Shown: positions 48,100-58,939 of the stretch, piece after piece | Numbering within the stretch: position 1 is the stretch's first letter | Layout of the letters: each line of letters begins with the position of its first letter | Assembly (NCBI RefSeq): GCF_032118995.1 | Contig: NC_092657.1 | Location: 5,782,391 to 5,846,390 of the forward strand | DNA: 64,000 nt | Reading direction: 5' to 3' | Origin: Asterias amurensis | Lineage: Eukaryota; Echinodermata; Asteroidea; Forcipulatida; Asteriidae | The notes under the pieces: generated by a model | The model's database searches: none | What the model saw: only the letters and a program-made list of their open reading frames with translations | What the model was told of the DNA's origin: nothing | Program-made: the position numbers and the translations under genes

Positions 48100-48447
48100 T
48101 TAACGGTGTACCCCATGTATACTCCAATAGCATAGTGGACATGCTTACTTCAGAAGCCTTAAAGCTTTCTACAGGAATTTTGACTCTTGAACTTTATCCT
48201 CTGCTAAAAATTTCCAAACGTCCGAGCTTCAATCTTGAAAAGAAAAAAAGTATCCCTACACCTTGGCAAATGGGATTTATAGTTCAGGACATAATTATAG
48301 GTCATCCAAAGCAGCTCAAGTTTGACGTCAACATCCCTCAGGTCATAGCAATAGGCACAACTTCGACACAATTATATACCCCTTTTATTGGGCTCTCAAA
48401 TCCGTCTAATGAAAAAGATCATCGTTTGACATCCCAAAGAACATTAA

Positions 48448-48696
48448 AGGAAGACGTTGCCTTGGACCGGACGAATTGGTCTTTAAAAAGCCCAAAGAAT
48501 ATTCAAGGAAGACGTTGCCTTGGATCGGACGAGTTGGTCTTTGAAAAGCGTTTGAAGCCGTTTGTTATGAAATGCAAATAGTTAGAAAGATATTTTAGAA
48601 GTAGAATATAACCATCCACATAAGTATCACTCGAAATTGCACGGTTTTCCTTTTACGTCGCAAACTAACACCGTCGGCCATTTTATGTAGTCAAAA
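48448..48696. mobile_element. Family A half element with a duplicated end
   Basis: Only the left arm is present, and its terminal 45 bp occurs twice (48448-48491 and 48507-48552). Confidence 0.7.
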
Positions 48697-48803
48697 TGTT
48701 TGCCATCTAACCTTTAGAAATTAAAGTCCGTCGCCAGTCGGTAATTACAAGAGAAATCGGCGACGAAATAAAAATCGAGAAAACAGAGCGTCGGCCTCTT
48801 TAC

Positions 48804-49183
48804 AGGCAGTGGACACTATTGGTAATTACTCAAAATAACTACTAGCATAAAACCTTTCTTGGTAACGAGTAATGGGGAGAGGTTGATAGTATAAAACATT
48901 GTGAGAAACGGCTCCCTCTGAAGTAACGTAGTTTTCGAGAAAGAAGTAATTTTCCACGAATTTGATTTTGAGACTTCAAAATTAGATTTGGAGGTCTCGA
49001 AATCAAGCATCTGAAAGCACACAACTTCGTGTGACAAGGGTGTTTTTTTCTTTCATTATTATCTCGCAACTTCGACGACCAATCGAACTAAAATTTTCAC
49101 AGGTTTGTTATGTTATGCATATGTTGAGATACACTAAGTGAGAAGACTGGTCTTTGACAATTTACCAATAGTGTCCAATGTCT
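48804..49183. mobile_element. Family B element abutting a family A element
   Basis: Complete palindrome whose right TTAA (49184-49187) is also the left TTAA of the next element. Confidence 0.88.
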
Positions 49184-49187
49184 TTAA

Positions 49188-49572
49188 AGGAACACGTTGC
49201 CTTGGATCGGACGAGTTGGTCAAAACAAAAGCGTTTGTAACCGTTTTTTATAAAATGCATATGGTTGGAAAGATGTTTTAAAAGTAGAATACATCGATCC
49301 ACACAAGTTTGCCTCGAAATTGCGTGGTTTTCCTTCTACTGTGCGAACTAACATGGTCGGCCATTTATGGGAGTCAAAATTTTGACCCCCATAAATGGCT
49401 GACGTGTTAGTCGACGAGGTAAAAGGAAAACCACGCAATTTCGAGGCATGTTTGTGTGGATCATTGTATTCTACTTTTTCAACATCTTTCTACCCATATG
49501 CATTTTATAAAAAAAAACGGTTACAAACGCTTTTCAAAGACCAACTCGACCGATCCAAGGCAACGTGTTCCT
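49188..49572. mobile_element. Family A element abutting a family B element
   Basis: Complete 385-bp copy with TTAA at 49184-49187 and 49573-49576. Confidence 0.9.
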
Positions 49573-49576
49573 TTAA

Positions 49577-49755
49577 GGCCCAGTCACACAGGCCTCGATA
49601 ACGAGAACTAAAACGAGAATGTTAACAATGCACGCCCTCGATTGGTTGAATTATCGTGGGCGTATTCTGCATGGAGCAATTCAGCCAATAGAAAGCGTTC
49701 TCTTTGCGTTGTGATCGTTATCGTTTTCGTTATCGCTGCAGTGTGACTCGGCCTT
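49577..49755. mobile_element. Palindromic element directly after the A/B pair
   Basis: Ends 'ggcccagtcacacaggc' and 'gcagtgtgactcggcc' mirror each other, as do 'cgataacgagaac' and 'gttttcgttatcg' inside. Confidence 0.7.
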
Positions 49756-49832
49756 TACCGAGTAAGGTTTTATGCTAACATTTATTTTGAGAAATATTAT
49801 CATAAAATGAACGTGTTTTTTTGTTTTCACAG

Positions 49833-49913
49833 ATCACCGTACAACGGCAGTGACTGACGATTGCTGTGCAAAGATACTTCGATTGGGATGGATGTCCTCA
49901 ACCACCCCTGAAG
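49833..49913 (+). other. Candidate non-coding 5' exon of the zinc-finger gene
   Basis: It is preceded by a pyrimidine-rich acceptor (ttgttttcacag) and followed by a weak GT (gttcgt). It has no long open frame. It would splice to the acceptor at 50321, which begins the exon holding the zinc-finger start codon. Confidence 0.3.
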
Positions 49914-50321
49914 GTTCGTTATTGCAAGAAGAGAAATGAAAATATGAAAAAAATTTGAGTATTACTTCAAGTTTTATGCCTCGCTGTTTTACCGAATACG
50001 GGAAGTACAGAATATATTATTTTTAGGGAACGATTTCGTCAAGCAATTATGCAGAGCAAAACAATTAGCATGAACTTTTCACATGAATAATTTGAATAGC
50101 AAACAGTTATTTTTATATTGCAATTACTGATTTTAACACATTTTGTGTAGCATTTGCTCTGCTTAGGGTTAATCGTTCGCTGATTTTTGAGGGGAAAAAA
50201 ACACAGTCAAAAAACAAATAAGCACACAATAATAACAATGCTTATTAAACTACAAGAGCATTAATTTGTTTTTATTTATAGTTTATTCATGAATGATTTG
50301 TTTTGTATTTGTATAACACAG

Positions 50322-50415
50322 GAATACGAATCTCGCAAAAGTGGATTATTCGAAGTCATTCCAAGCACAGCATAAATCGCCCAGTCTACATAGTGAGCGT
50401 GAGTAGTCTTAAAAA
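50322..50415 (+). other. 5' untranslated part of the main zinc-finger exon
   Basis: It follows an acceptor (tataacacag) and runs to the ATG at 50416. An in-frame TAG (gagtag) lies just upstream of the ATG, so the start codon is well supported. Confidence 0.5.
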
Positions 50416-53400
50416 ATGGCCACATCTCCCGAGAATTCTGCTGCTGCAGAAAAGGCCGCCCTCCAGTGTCAGGCCAATGAGATTCCTGTGACAGACACAA
50501 CTGAGGTCATGACCTGTGAGGAATGCGGCTCTACGTTCACTAACCCAAGTTATTTTCATGACCACAACCGCTGGCATAACCACGTGCGCAAAGAGCGAGC
50601 TGCTTCGATTGGGAAGAGCACCTTAGGAGGAGACCACCACACAGCATCTTCCGTCTCGGACGGTATTAAAATGGAGAAGAAGGACGATGCTGAGTATCTG
50701 GCTGCACACGCTCTTCTGAAACCCTTTGCGTGTGAATACTGCGGATGGCGGTTCGTCCTCAGGAAGGATTTGGTGCATCACGTGCGGACACACACAGGCG
50801 AGAAGCCGTACGAATGCTCCGAGTGTGGTAAGCGGTTCGCCCGAGCTCATTCCCTGAACCAGCACAAGAGGACACACGAGGGTCCTATTTATACTGTGAA
50901 CTATCAAACACCTCCAAAACAACATGACCAAACAGATAAGCAAAATGCCAATGATGTCATAGTACCGGTCGAAATTCCTGAAACCAAGGCATTTGAGGTA
51001 TCTCCACCTATCGCAGAAAGCAGCCCAGGGAATCCCCCAGATGACGACACCACACTGCCATGGGGGTATCAACAAGCTGACACTGATGGACCATCATCTG
51101 CATCAAATACCCAAGCGGGTCTCCTTACAGACAGCGATACCTCCCTTGGAGAAGCACCCTCTGGTATCCATGGTGGTGGTAAGCGCGGGGTACGCTTCAC
51201 TTGCCAGTTCTGCGGGTGGGGTTTCTGGGACAGGAAAGACAAGCGCCAGCATGAGTGGACGCACACTGGATACAAACCGTACAAGTGCTCTATGTGCGAC
51301 AAGACCTTCTCGAGGACCTACTCGCGTACGCTCCACATGAGAACACACTCCGGCGAGAGGCCGTACACCTGTCAGCACTGTGACAAGACTTTCCCTTCTC
51401 CTAGTAGCCTGCGCTCACACGAGAACGTCCACACGAAGATCCGCCGGCACAAGTGCACCATGTGCCCAGAGAGCTTCAAGAAGATGGCTGATTTTAAGGA
51501 ACACCAGCTGGAACACCTCAGTACTGACCCGAATTTGTTTGCAACCTCATACACTGGCGACTCCGAAGAGGCGAGTGCTACACACGAGGACACCTCTTCA
51601 GCTAGTCAACCCTTCCCTGTCAACATTACCTTTTCACACCTGCCAGGAACTTCTCTAAATTTGCTTGAACAAAAGTCCAGTGATTCCTACCAACAATTAA
51701 ACCCCACTGGGGTCATGGAACAGTCTACAGAGCCAGACCAATTTGCTGACCCTGACCAACGCATCATCGAAAACGATGTACATGTTTCTGAAACGCAGCA
51801 AAGTGCAAACAACGAAGCGACAATGAAGCAAAGGCAAACAGATGTAGTGCCTTCCGTCAACACTTACAGTAGTCTTCTCTCAGGGCTGCTCAAGAAAAGA
51901 CGAGATGTTAGATTCTTCTGTAAGCACTGCGAGAAGGGATTCCATACCAAGAAAGAGTGCCACCAGCACGAGACTAGCCACACTGCAAAGACCCCACTTG
52001 AGTGCAGTATTTGCGGCAAGAACTTCTCTAGCCAATACTTGCTTAAAATGCACATGATAGGTCACACCAGGAAGACCCAAAAGGCCTCACGCACCAACAT
52101 GAAAGGGTACAAGTGTGAACTCTGCGAGGAAACATTCACTCTGGAGGTTGACTTTACTGACCATCTGCAGCTCCATCAGAACCAGGATCCGGCAAGGTTT
52201 ATTCAATACTACCCAGACGGATTTAATCTGGGAGGTCAGAAAGTTAGTTACCTCAAGACCCTCAGTCCCCTTTCCCCAAGTGCAACCAATGTCCCACAGA
52301 CAGTCGTATACTCTGCAGCACCAATCTCAGATAGTGGTTCAACTCAGCCGCAGACAACCAAAAGGCGAAAGAAACCGGGAAGAGTGCCCCAAGCTGGAAA
52401 TGATCCATTACGCTTCGGTTGCAGTTTCTGCACACGGCGATTCAGATGCAAGAAAGATTGGCGGCAACATGAAAACACACACACTGGTCTCAAACCATAT
52501 ACCTGTACGGTGTGCGGAAAGAAGCTCTCCCGCCACTACACCCTGAAGGTCCACATGCTCACTCACACCGGGCAGAAGCCAATCTCGTGTGCTCACTGTG
52601 ACAAGAGCTTTCGGGTCAAGAGCAGGCTACGCACCCACGAGCGAATCCACCACGCGGCGCTTTGCAACCCAACCCTGCATAACAAATGCGACCTCTGCCA
52701 GATGGCCTTCAAGGAGTTGAGCGATCTAGAGAATCACATCAGAGTTGGTCACGATGATGTTGTCAGAATGATGGCTAAAAACTTCTTCAACTCAACACCG
52801 GTTACATCAGCATTGTTTAGGCCAGCTGCAGTTTCTGAGAATCAGAAGCTCAGTGTCTCTTCTGACGAACCCTATCAGGAAGAAATCACCTGCACTGTTC
52901 GCTACATATCCAAAAGAAATAGGATCATTGATCCAGTGGCCGCAAATGCCATTGACAGCTGGCTTGAGGGAAACAAAGTCAGTGGACAGGCCAGATTCAT
53001 GTGCCACTTCTGTGGGAAAGGATTCCACAATGCGAGAGACTGGCAACAGCACGAGAACACCCACACAGGCTACAAACCTTACGCCTGTGACATCTGTGGG
53101 AAGAAGCTCTCCCGCTTGCATTCTCTCAAAGCTCACAAGCTGAGACATCTGAAGGGACATCCAAATGTCTGTCAATTCTACAATTGTGGCAAACGGTTCA
53201 AGGAAGAAGCGGAGCTTGATGAGCACATGAAGTCACACCTGTCTAGTTTCCAGTGCACAAATTGTCAAGTCTGTTTTGAGACCGTTTTTGAGTTGGAGAT
53301 ACACATGGCCGAACATGACAAGGAGGGTCAGGTTTCTGCTGAACATGACAAGGAGGGTCAGGATTCTGTTGAATACCAGGAAGTTCCTTCTGGACCGTTC

Positions 53401-56376
53401 TTCTTCAAACGGAACGGAGAGAGCTCTGAGAAGGAACAAGATTCTCTTGCTACCGGACCTCCAAAGAAAAAAGAGGCATTTAAACCAATGCCTGGAACAA
53501 TAAGGTATCAGTGTTCCTACTGTGGATGGCGAACTGAGGATTTTGATATCTTTAAACGTCACAAAATATGGCACAGGAGACGCAAGAACAAAGCTGGACA
53601 ACTGAAGAAATCTTGCAACAAATGTGGAGCAGCCTTCGTCACAAACGAAAAACTGGAAATTCATATGAGAACATGTGGTTTCCTATGCAGTTTGTGCAGG
53701 AAACCTTTCAAGACCAAACTTTTGCTTGAAGAGCATCTGAAGCGGCATTCTGAAGGTCTGCAAGAGTCGATTCATAGGTCTGCAGGAGATGAAAGCTTTG
53801 AAGAAGCATCGATTGTTTCTCTTTCAGAGACTTCTGGCCAAGATCTCCTAAGAGGTCTGAGCAAGGTTGCTGTCGTCTCCGAGGAGACAAGAAGTGGTCC
53901 TCCGGAGGGTGGAATGAGCTTCAACATTTTGGAATCACTTCTCAGTCGGAAAAACTCAGTTGAGACCACAGGCGTGGCTCCCACGGCACGCACAATTTTC
54001 CCCGGAGACAACAAAAGAAAACAACCCAAAAAGTTTGTTCATGCCACATGCCGTCTGTGCCAAAAGAGGTTTTCTCATGGCTATGCACTGAAGTTACACA
54101 TGGTCCTACACATGAGCGAGACTCCGTATAAGTGTAAAAGCTGTGCTAAACGGTTCCGGTCTAAGGATGGCTTAAGAGAACATCACAATAGTAACTTGTC
54201 TTGTTCGCGAGGCAGCATCCGTCCATCCACAAGCTCAAACGTTCAAGCAGTACCACGTGTAGCAGAAACCACACCCCCATTGAAGAAGGATAGCATTCTT
54301 TACAGGCAGTTGAAGTTGGTGTCGCAACAGGATGGACGGGTTAAGAACAAAGATAGTCAACCAAAACCACATCAGTGCTCGTACTGCGGCTGGGGCTTCT
54401 GGCTCAGGAAAGACTGCGTCGTTCACGAACGAATTCACACCGGTGAGAAGCCGTACGTCTGTAAGACATGCGGGAAGAGTTTCGCAAGGAGCTACTCGCT
54501 GAAACTACACAACATGACACACTCTGGTGTGAAGCCGTTCCATTGCCGTGTTTGTAATAAGGGTTTCTACTGCCGCGGCAATGTCAATGCACATGAGAGG
54601 ATACACACCAGTGCGAAGCCGAACCTCAACTGCAAGTGGTGCGGGGTGCCGTTTCGCTCTCGCTCAGGATTGAAGAAACACGAGAAGCTGAGACACAGTG
54701 GGGAAACCCTCAGAGATGCCAACTCCATGAACCTGGGGTTTACCTCAAAGGACAGAGAGGTCGAGTTACTTGTAGAGCCGGTCAAATTGGTGAAAAGTGT
54801 TGGTTCTGATTCTTTGCAGAAGTCTAAGTCAGGTGTTTGCTCATTTTGTGGTTGGAATTTCCACAATGTGGAGCGAATGCGAAGGCATCTTTACTGGCAT
54901 AGGAAACGGTACTTTGGCTCATTCAAGAAACGCAGGCAACTTCACGATTTATACCTCAGCAATGGACAACAGGAACGAGTTGGAAACAAGTTTAAATGCA
55001 CCACGTGTAATGCGAGCTTTCACCAGCCAGCAGTGTTAAAGCTCCACCGGAAAGCCCACAGTAGCGAGCAGCTATATTATTGTGATTGTTGTCCACTGAA
55101 GTTTGAGATCTACAATGAGTTCTCCCGGCATAATGCGCTGCATCACAGTCGGTTTGCTTGTCTCTACTGTGATAAATTCATTGATGGCTCGCAAGAACTT
55201 GCGGGACACACGAAAGCTTGTCGAGCTAGGAAGCTCCGTCTTTACTCTGGTAGCCAGGCTGCTAAGAAAGTGTCTCTACGCTGTCGCCGATGCAAGGTAA
55301 CACTCAGAGGACCCAACGCAATGAGGTTGCATATCAGTCATTGTCACTCTACTGCTCATTACGCTTCTTGCCTCCGTTGCCAAAAGGGTTTCACCTCTCA
55401 GGAGAAATTCATGAGGCATTTAGTCCGTGGCTGCTCTTCCTCAGACTCTGGCATCTATAAACCAGTTGCTAGATCAGAACAGATGGGCTATAAACAAGCT
55501 TACATGTCCGGGGAAACGAATCCCATAACGCCCGAAGTGTCTCAGTTTGGCCAGATCTCATATTCAGATACAAGTTTCGAAATGTCCAATGTATCCCAGA
55601 CCGTGCCACCCAGTGAGGCTGGTGGTTGGGTTCAAGATGTGGTTGTCACATCCGAAGGTCCTCAGAACCTTGTTGACCAGCATCTCACGGATACAGGACC
55701 AGACTATTTGAACCAAGGGGCTAGCACCAGCAAGGCATTCCAGTGTCCGTATTGCACGTCCTCGTTCGCACAATCCTTCGGACTGAAACAACACGTGAGA
55801 ATCCACACGGGTGAGAAGCCATTCATCTGTCGGGAGTGCGGCAGGGCCTTCGCCCAGAAGATCAACCTGAACCAGCACATGGCGACCCACTCAGAGGAGA
55901 AGCCCTTTAAGTGCCAACACTGCGGCAAGTGCTTCTCTCGCAAGGTCCAAATCAAACGGCATCTGGAGCGGATGCACAGCAAGGAGCTGCCGTACAGCTG
56001 CGACCAATGTCCCCGGAGCTTCAAGAGTAGCGACGAGTTGAAACGCCACGGCATCATCCACTTTGGCAAGAGGAGGCAGCACGCCTGTAAGTACTGCGGC
56101 TGGACCTTCGCAGAGAAGAGGGACATGGTGAACCATGAAAGGGTCCATACTGGAGAGAAACCATTCGCTTGTAAGGTGTGTGACATGTCCTTCGCTAGGA
56201 CGTACTCTCTGACGGTGCATATGCGAAGTCATACGGGTGAGAAGCCACATAAGTGTGAGGTGTGCTCGAAGGGATGCTCTAGCGCTTACAACCTCAAGTT
56301 ACACTTAAAGACGCATGAAAAACAACAGCATTTATCAGAATCACCCATGGTAAAGTTTTGGACAGAAAACTCATAG
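50416..56376 (+). CDS. Giant C2H2 zinc-finger protein, 40 fingers in one exon
   Basis: A 1,986-codon open frame starting at ATG in a good context (aaaaATGG) with an in-frame stop shortly upstream. I count 40 C2H2-type fingers between residue 34 (CEECGSTF) and about residue 1968 (HLKTH); a few end in Cys instead of the last His (around HMRTC, HTKAC, HLVRGC), so C2HC or degenerate. Canonical TGEKP(Y/F) linkers link fingers within clusters; clusters of two to four fingers are separated by 60-150-residue acidic/Ser-rich spacers. Most clusters open with a CxxCGWxF...KD...H finger and continue with a CxKxxSRxYSLKxHMxTH finger, pointing to repeated duplication of a four-finger module. No KRAB, SCAN, BTB or ZAD domain is visible. 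It probably binds DNA in the nucleus as a long polydactyl factor; targets are unknown. The upstream acceptor at 50321 suggests non-coding 5' exons. No close orthologue is recognised. Confidence 0.92.
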   Translation: MATSPENSAAAEKAALQCQANEIPVTDTTEVMTCEECGSTFTNPSYFHDHNRWHNHVRKERAASIGKSTLGGDHHTASSVSDGIKMEKKDDAEYLAAHALLKPFACEYCGWRFVLRKDLVHHVRTHTGEKPYECSECGKRFARAHSLNQHKRTHEGPIYTVNYQTPPKQHDQTDKQNANDVIVPVEIPETKAFEVSPPIAESSPGNPPDDDTTLPWGYQQADTDGPSSASNTQAGLLTDSDTSLGEAPSGIHGGGKRGVRFTCQFCGWGFWDRKDKRQHEWTHTGYKPYKCSMCDKTFSRTYSRTLHMRTHSGERPYTCQHCDKTFPSPSSLRSHENVHTKIRRHKCTMCPESFKKMADFKEHQLEHLSTDPNLFATSYTGDSEEASATHEDTSSASQPFPVNITFSHLPGTSLNLLEQKSSDSYQQLNPTGVMEQSTEPDQFADPDQRIIENDVHVSETQQSANNEATMKQRQTDVVPSVNTYSSLLSGLLKKRRDVRFFCKHCEKGFHTKKECHQHETSHTAKTPLECSICGKNFSSQYLLKMHMIGHTRKTQKASRTNMKGYKCELCEETFTLEVDFTDHLQLHQNQDPARFIQYYPDGFNLGGQKVSYLKTLSPLSPSATNVPQTVVYSAAPISDSGSTQPQTTKRRKKPGRVPQAGNDPLRFGCSFCTRRFRCKKDWRQHENTHTGLKPYTCTVCGKKLSRHYTLKVHMLTHTGQKPISCAHCDKSFRVKSRLRTHERIHHAALCNPTLHNKCDLCQMAFKELSDLENHIRVGHDDVVRMMAKNFFNSTPVTSALFRPAAVSENQKLSVSSDEPYQEEITCTVRYISKRNRIIDPVAANAIDSWLEGNKVSGQARFMCHFCGKGFHNARDWQQHENTHTGYKPYACDICGKKLSRLHSLKAHKLRHLKGHPNVCQFYNCGKRFKEEAELDEHMKSHLSSFQCTNCQVCFETVFELEIHMAEHDKEGQVSAEHDKEGQDSVEYQEVPSGPFFFKRNGESSEKEQDSLATGPPKKKEAFKPMPGTIRYQCSYCGWRTEDFDIFKRHKIWHRRRKNKAGQLKKSCNKCGAAFVTNEKLEIHMRTCGFLCSLCRKPFKTKLLLEEHLKRHSEGLQESIHRSAGDESFEEASIVSLSETSGQDLLRGLSKVAVVSEETRSGPPEGGMSFNILESLLSRKNSVETTGVAPTARTIFPGDNKRKQPKKFVHATCRLCQKRFSHGYALKLHMVLHMSETPYKCKSCAKRFRSKDGLREHHNSNLSCSRGSIRPSTSSNVQAVPRVAETTPPLKKDSILYRQLKLVSQQDGRVKNKDSQPKPHQCSYCGWGFWLRKDCVVHERIHTGEKPYVCKTCGKSFARSYSLKLHNMTHSGVKPFHCRVCNKGFYCRGNVNAHERIHTSAKPNLNCKWCGVPFRSRSGLKKHEKLRHSGETLRDANSMNLGFTSKDREVELLVEPVKLVKSVGSDSLQKSKSGVCSFCGWNFHNVERMRRHLYWHRKRYFGSFKKRRQLHDLYLSNGQQERVGNKFKCTTCNASFHQPAVLKLHRKAHSSEQLYYCDCCPLKFEIYNEFSRHNALHHSRFACLYCDKFIDGSQELAGHTKACRARKLRLYSGSQAAKKVSLRCRRCKVTLRGPNAMRLHISHCHSTAHYASCLRCQKGFTSQEKFMRHLVRGCSSSDSGIYKPVARSEQMGYKQAYMSGETNPITPEVSQFGQISYSDTSFEMSNVSQTVPPSEAGGWVQDVVVTSEGPQNLVDQHLTDTGPDYLNQGASTSKAFQCPYCTSSFAQSFGLKQHVRIHTGEKPFICRECGRAFAQKINLNQHMATHSEEKPFKCQHCGKCFSRKVQIKRHLERMHSKELPYSCDQCPRSFKSSDELKRHGIIHFGKRRQHACKYCGWTFAEKRDMVNHERVHTGEKPFACKVCDMSFARTYSLTVHMRSHTGEKPHKCEVCSKGCSSAYNLKLHLKTHEKQQHLSESPMVKFWTENS

Positions 56377-56720
56377 ACTTAAAGGTGCAAGTAGCCCTCA
56401 GGTTTAATACTTTGGGCTTCGAAAGGCATTTTTTTATGCAATGAATGTGGTTGGAAAGAACTTTTTTTAAGAAAAACTTATATCCCTTGAAAATGCCTGG
56501 GTTTTAGTTAAATTTTATGACAGGTCTGTCATGTTGTTGGACAACATGTTCGACTACACAAAATCGCGGATAGTATGTTTCACTAGTTATATTTTCAAAG
56601 GAATATTCACTGTTTTTTAATCACTACTCGATCGCTCATTACAGCACAATGTATTTCAGTGCATAGTCAACTAGATTTCCACACTAGATTTGAAGGCAGT
56701 TTGCCCATTTAATGAGATGA
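56377..56720 (+). other. 3' flank of the zinc-finger gene
   Basis: Unique sequence after the stop codon, probably 3' UTR. No clear AATAAA signal. Confidence 0.35.
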
Positions 56721-56722
56721 CT

Positions 56723-56981
56723 GGCCTGGGACCAATTTCATAGAGCTGCTAAGCACAACAATTTGCTTAGCATGACATTTCTTTCTCAATAAAAACAGGA
56801 TTACCAGCCAAATGTCCATTTGTTTCGTATTGCTCGTTACTGGTATTCAGCTGTTGATTGCTTATCATATTCTGAAAATGACGTGGAAATTTGGTTGGTA
56901 ATCCTGTTTTTACCAAGGAAGAAATTGCATGCTAAGCATTTTTTGGGGGTGCTTAGCAGCTCTGTGAAGTCAGGCCCGGGA
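56723..56981. mobile_element. Family C palindromic element
   Basis: Complete copy with an uninterrupted centre 'actggtattcagctg', useful as reference for the copy at 58703. Confidence 0.75.
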
Positions 56982-57247
56982 CATTAGGTCCTTAATCGCC
57001 CTCAAATCATTACACAGAAATTATCTTACAAGAAACCAACATTTTTTAGTAAGGCTACGGTTGCACCACATTGGCCTATCACATTTCATTGCGCTACTTG
57101 ATAACGGTGAGCAAATGTTCATGCCAACTGTAGCAGAAAAAAAATGTGTTTTAGCATAAGCATATTTCACAGGTTAGGAAGAAAATTAGGCGGCCATCTT
57201 GCACGTTCATTTTTGAATTTGAATTGTTACGTCATTAATAATAAGCA

Positions 57248-57460
57248 CCTGAGCCCAATTTCATAGAGCTGCTTAAGAGCTGATTAAGCATAAAAAGTAG
57301 CTAAGCACAACAAAATTATGCCTACCAGAATACGCTTACCAGCCAAACTACCATGTCACCTGTGGCTGTTTGCTGCTCATATCCGCTAAGCAGAAATCCG
57401 CTCATATCCGCTAAGCAGTAATATTTTGTGCTTAAGCAGCTCTATGAAATTGGGCCCTGG
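57248..57460. mobile_element. Family C-related palindromic element
   Basis: Ends as in family C, but the inner part differs. A right-end fragment of another copy follows at about 57535-57565. Confidence 0.65.
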
Positions 57461-58380
57461 AAGGTTAGCACGCCTTTTTGTGTGAGTATAGTAAGCAGCA
57501 CTTCTGCAATGGAAAACCGTAAGCACACAATCGGCCGTTTAGCAGCTCTATGAAAATGGGCCAGGGGCCGACTTCACAAAGCAATAAAATTCACCACAAG
57601 ACTTTTCTACTTGTCAGTATTACCATAGTGATTTGTATTGTGACATCACACTCAGTAAGTACGATTGACTTGCACTTAAGATCAACTTATTTTAACTCTT
57701 TCTTAAATCGGCCCCTTTATTGTCATACTTTGTGAAAGCGAAAGCGAAGTAAATTTTTGCTCGCGTCAGAAGTGGAAAAACTGCGCGTACCGACTCTTGC
57801 GTCAAAAAAAATTGTCGCTTTAGCGTGACGTAAGAACCGGGCTTAATATAATTATTCTAAAACAAAAACCCGAGCGTAAACTATACATTGTTGGTGTCGT
57901 TTCCATCTTGTCGAATCGACGACTTTGGCTTTGGATTTGGCTTCTGGTTCCGTCCTCTCGTCTGAAGCCGTGAGCGCAGGGTCAAGCTAGCCTGGGCTGA
58001 ATCCCTGGAGCTGAAGCCGTGGAGTCGAAAAAGGTCATAATTTTGAACAACCCTTCAAAAGATTGTCTTTTTCCAAATGAAGGAACTTTCAAAGGGTATG
58101 TTAGTTCTCGTATAAAGTTAAACTTGCTGTTTGAAAAACAAGTTATTTGTTTATTGGTTATGTTTCTAAAAATGGTTTGCTGAATAGTAAACTATCTTTA
58201 ACATAATATTGCCTTTAGATAGTATAGTTAAATTTATATTTATTTTGCATAAGTATTCTGTTTAATCCTGTTACTTATTGTAGTTACGTCATTATTTACC
58301 TTTGCATGAAACTATACGACGTTTGATAGTTAGCCTATTATTATAGTTCCTAATGTTTACTAGTTAGTATGCGTGGCCAT

Positions 58381-58550
58381 CTGTTCAATACCTGTTTAAA
58401 CCTGTTCAAACTTGTTCAAATCTGTTCAAACTTGTTAAATACATGTTCAAACCTGTTAAATACCTGTTCAAACCTGTTGGAACCTGCTCAAACCTGTTCA
58501 AACCTGTTCTAACTTGTTCGAACCAGTTCAAACCAGTTCGAACCTGTTCA
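58381..58550. repeat. Tandem repeat, unit about 10 bp (CTGTTCAAAC)
   Basis: About 16 degenerate units with c/t and a/g variants. Confidence 0.85.
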
Positions 58551-58702
58551 TCGGTATGAGTATTATATTATTATGGATCCAAGTCCACCAGGCGTTAGTG
58601 GCGTAACCAAACATCTTCACTTGGGAGGAAGGGGATGGCGGGGGGGGGGGGGGACTTGCCTGACATCATTTTCGAGAGTCAGATTTCACAATTATGTGTT
58701 AT

Positions 58703-58938
58703 GAGAAATTTCTTCCTTGATACAAACAGGATTACCAACCAAATTGCTATTTGTTGCATATTGCATGTTACTGGTATCATGGAGGAATAAGTTATTTATT
58801 CCTCCATGCTGGTATTCAGCTGTTGTTGCTTATCCTGAAAATCACGTGGAAATTTGGTTGCTAATCCTGATTTTATCAAGGAAGAAATGTCATGCTTAGC
58901 AAATTTTTGTGCTTAGCAGCTCTATGAAATTGGGCCAG
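58703..58938. mobile_element. Family C element with a 31-bp hairpin insertion
   Basis: The centre is interrupted at 58778-58808 by CATGGAGG..CCTCCATG, and CTGGTAT is repeated on both sides (58771-58777 and 58809-58815). Confidence 0.75.
58778..58808. mobile_element. 31-bp hairpin with 7-bp target duplication
   Basis: A perfect-ended inverted repeat with an AT-rich loop. The uninterrupted family C copy at 56723 shows only one CTGGTAT, so this is an insertion. Confidence 0.7.
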
Positions 58939-58939
58939 G

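Noticed and set aside
48135-48581. 148-codon plus-strand frame
   Set aside because: The C-terminal part is family A repeat and the N-terminal part matches nothing I know; low support.
55704-56186. 160-codon minus-strand frame and similar ones at 50623, 52807, 53233
   Set aside because: Antisense shadows of the zinc-finger coding exon.
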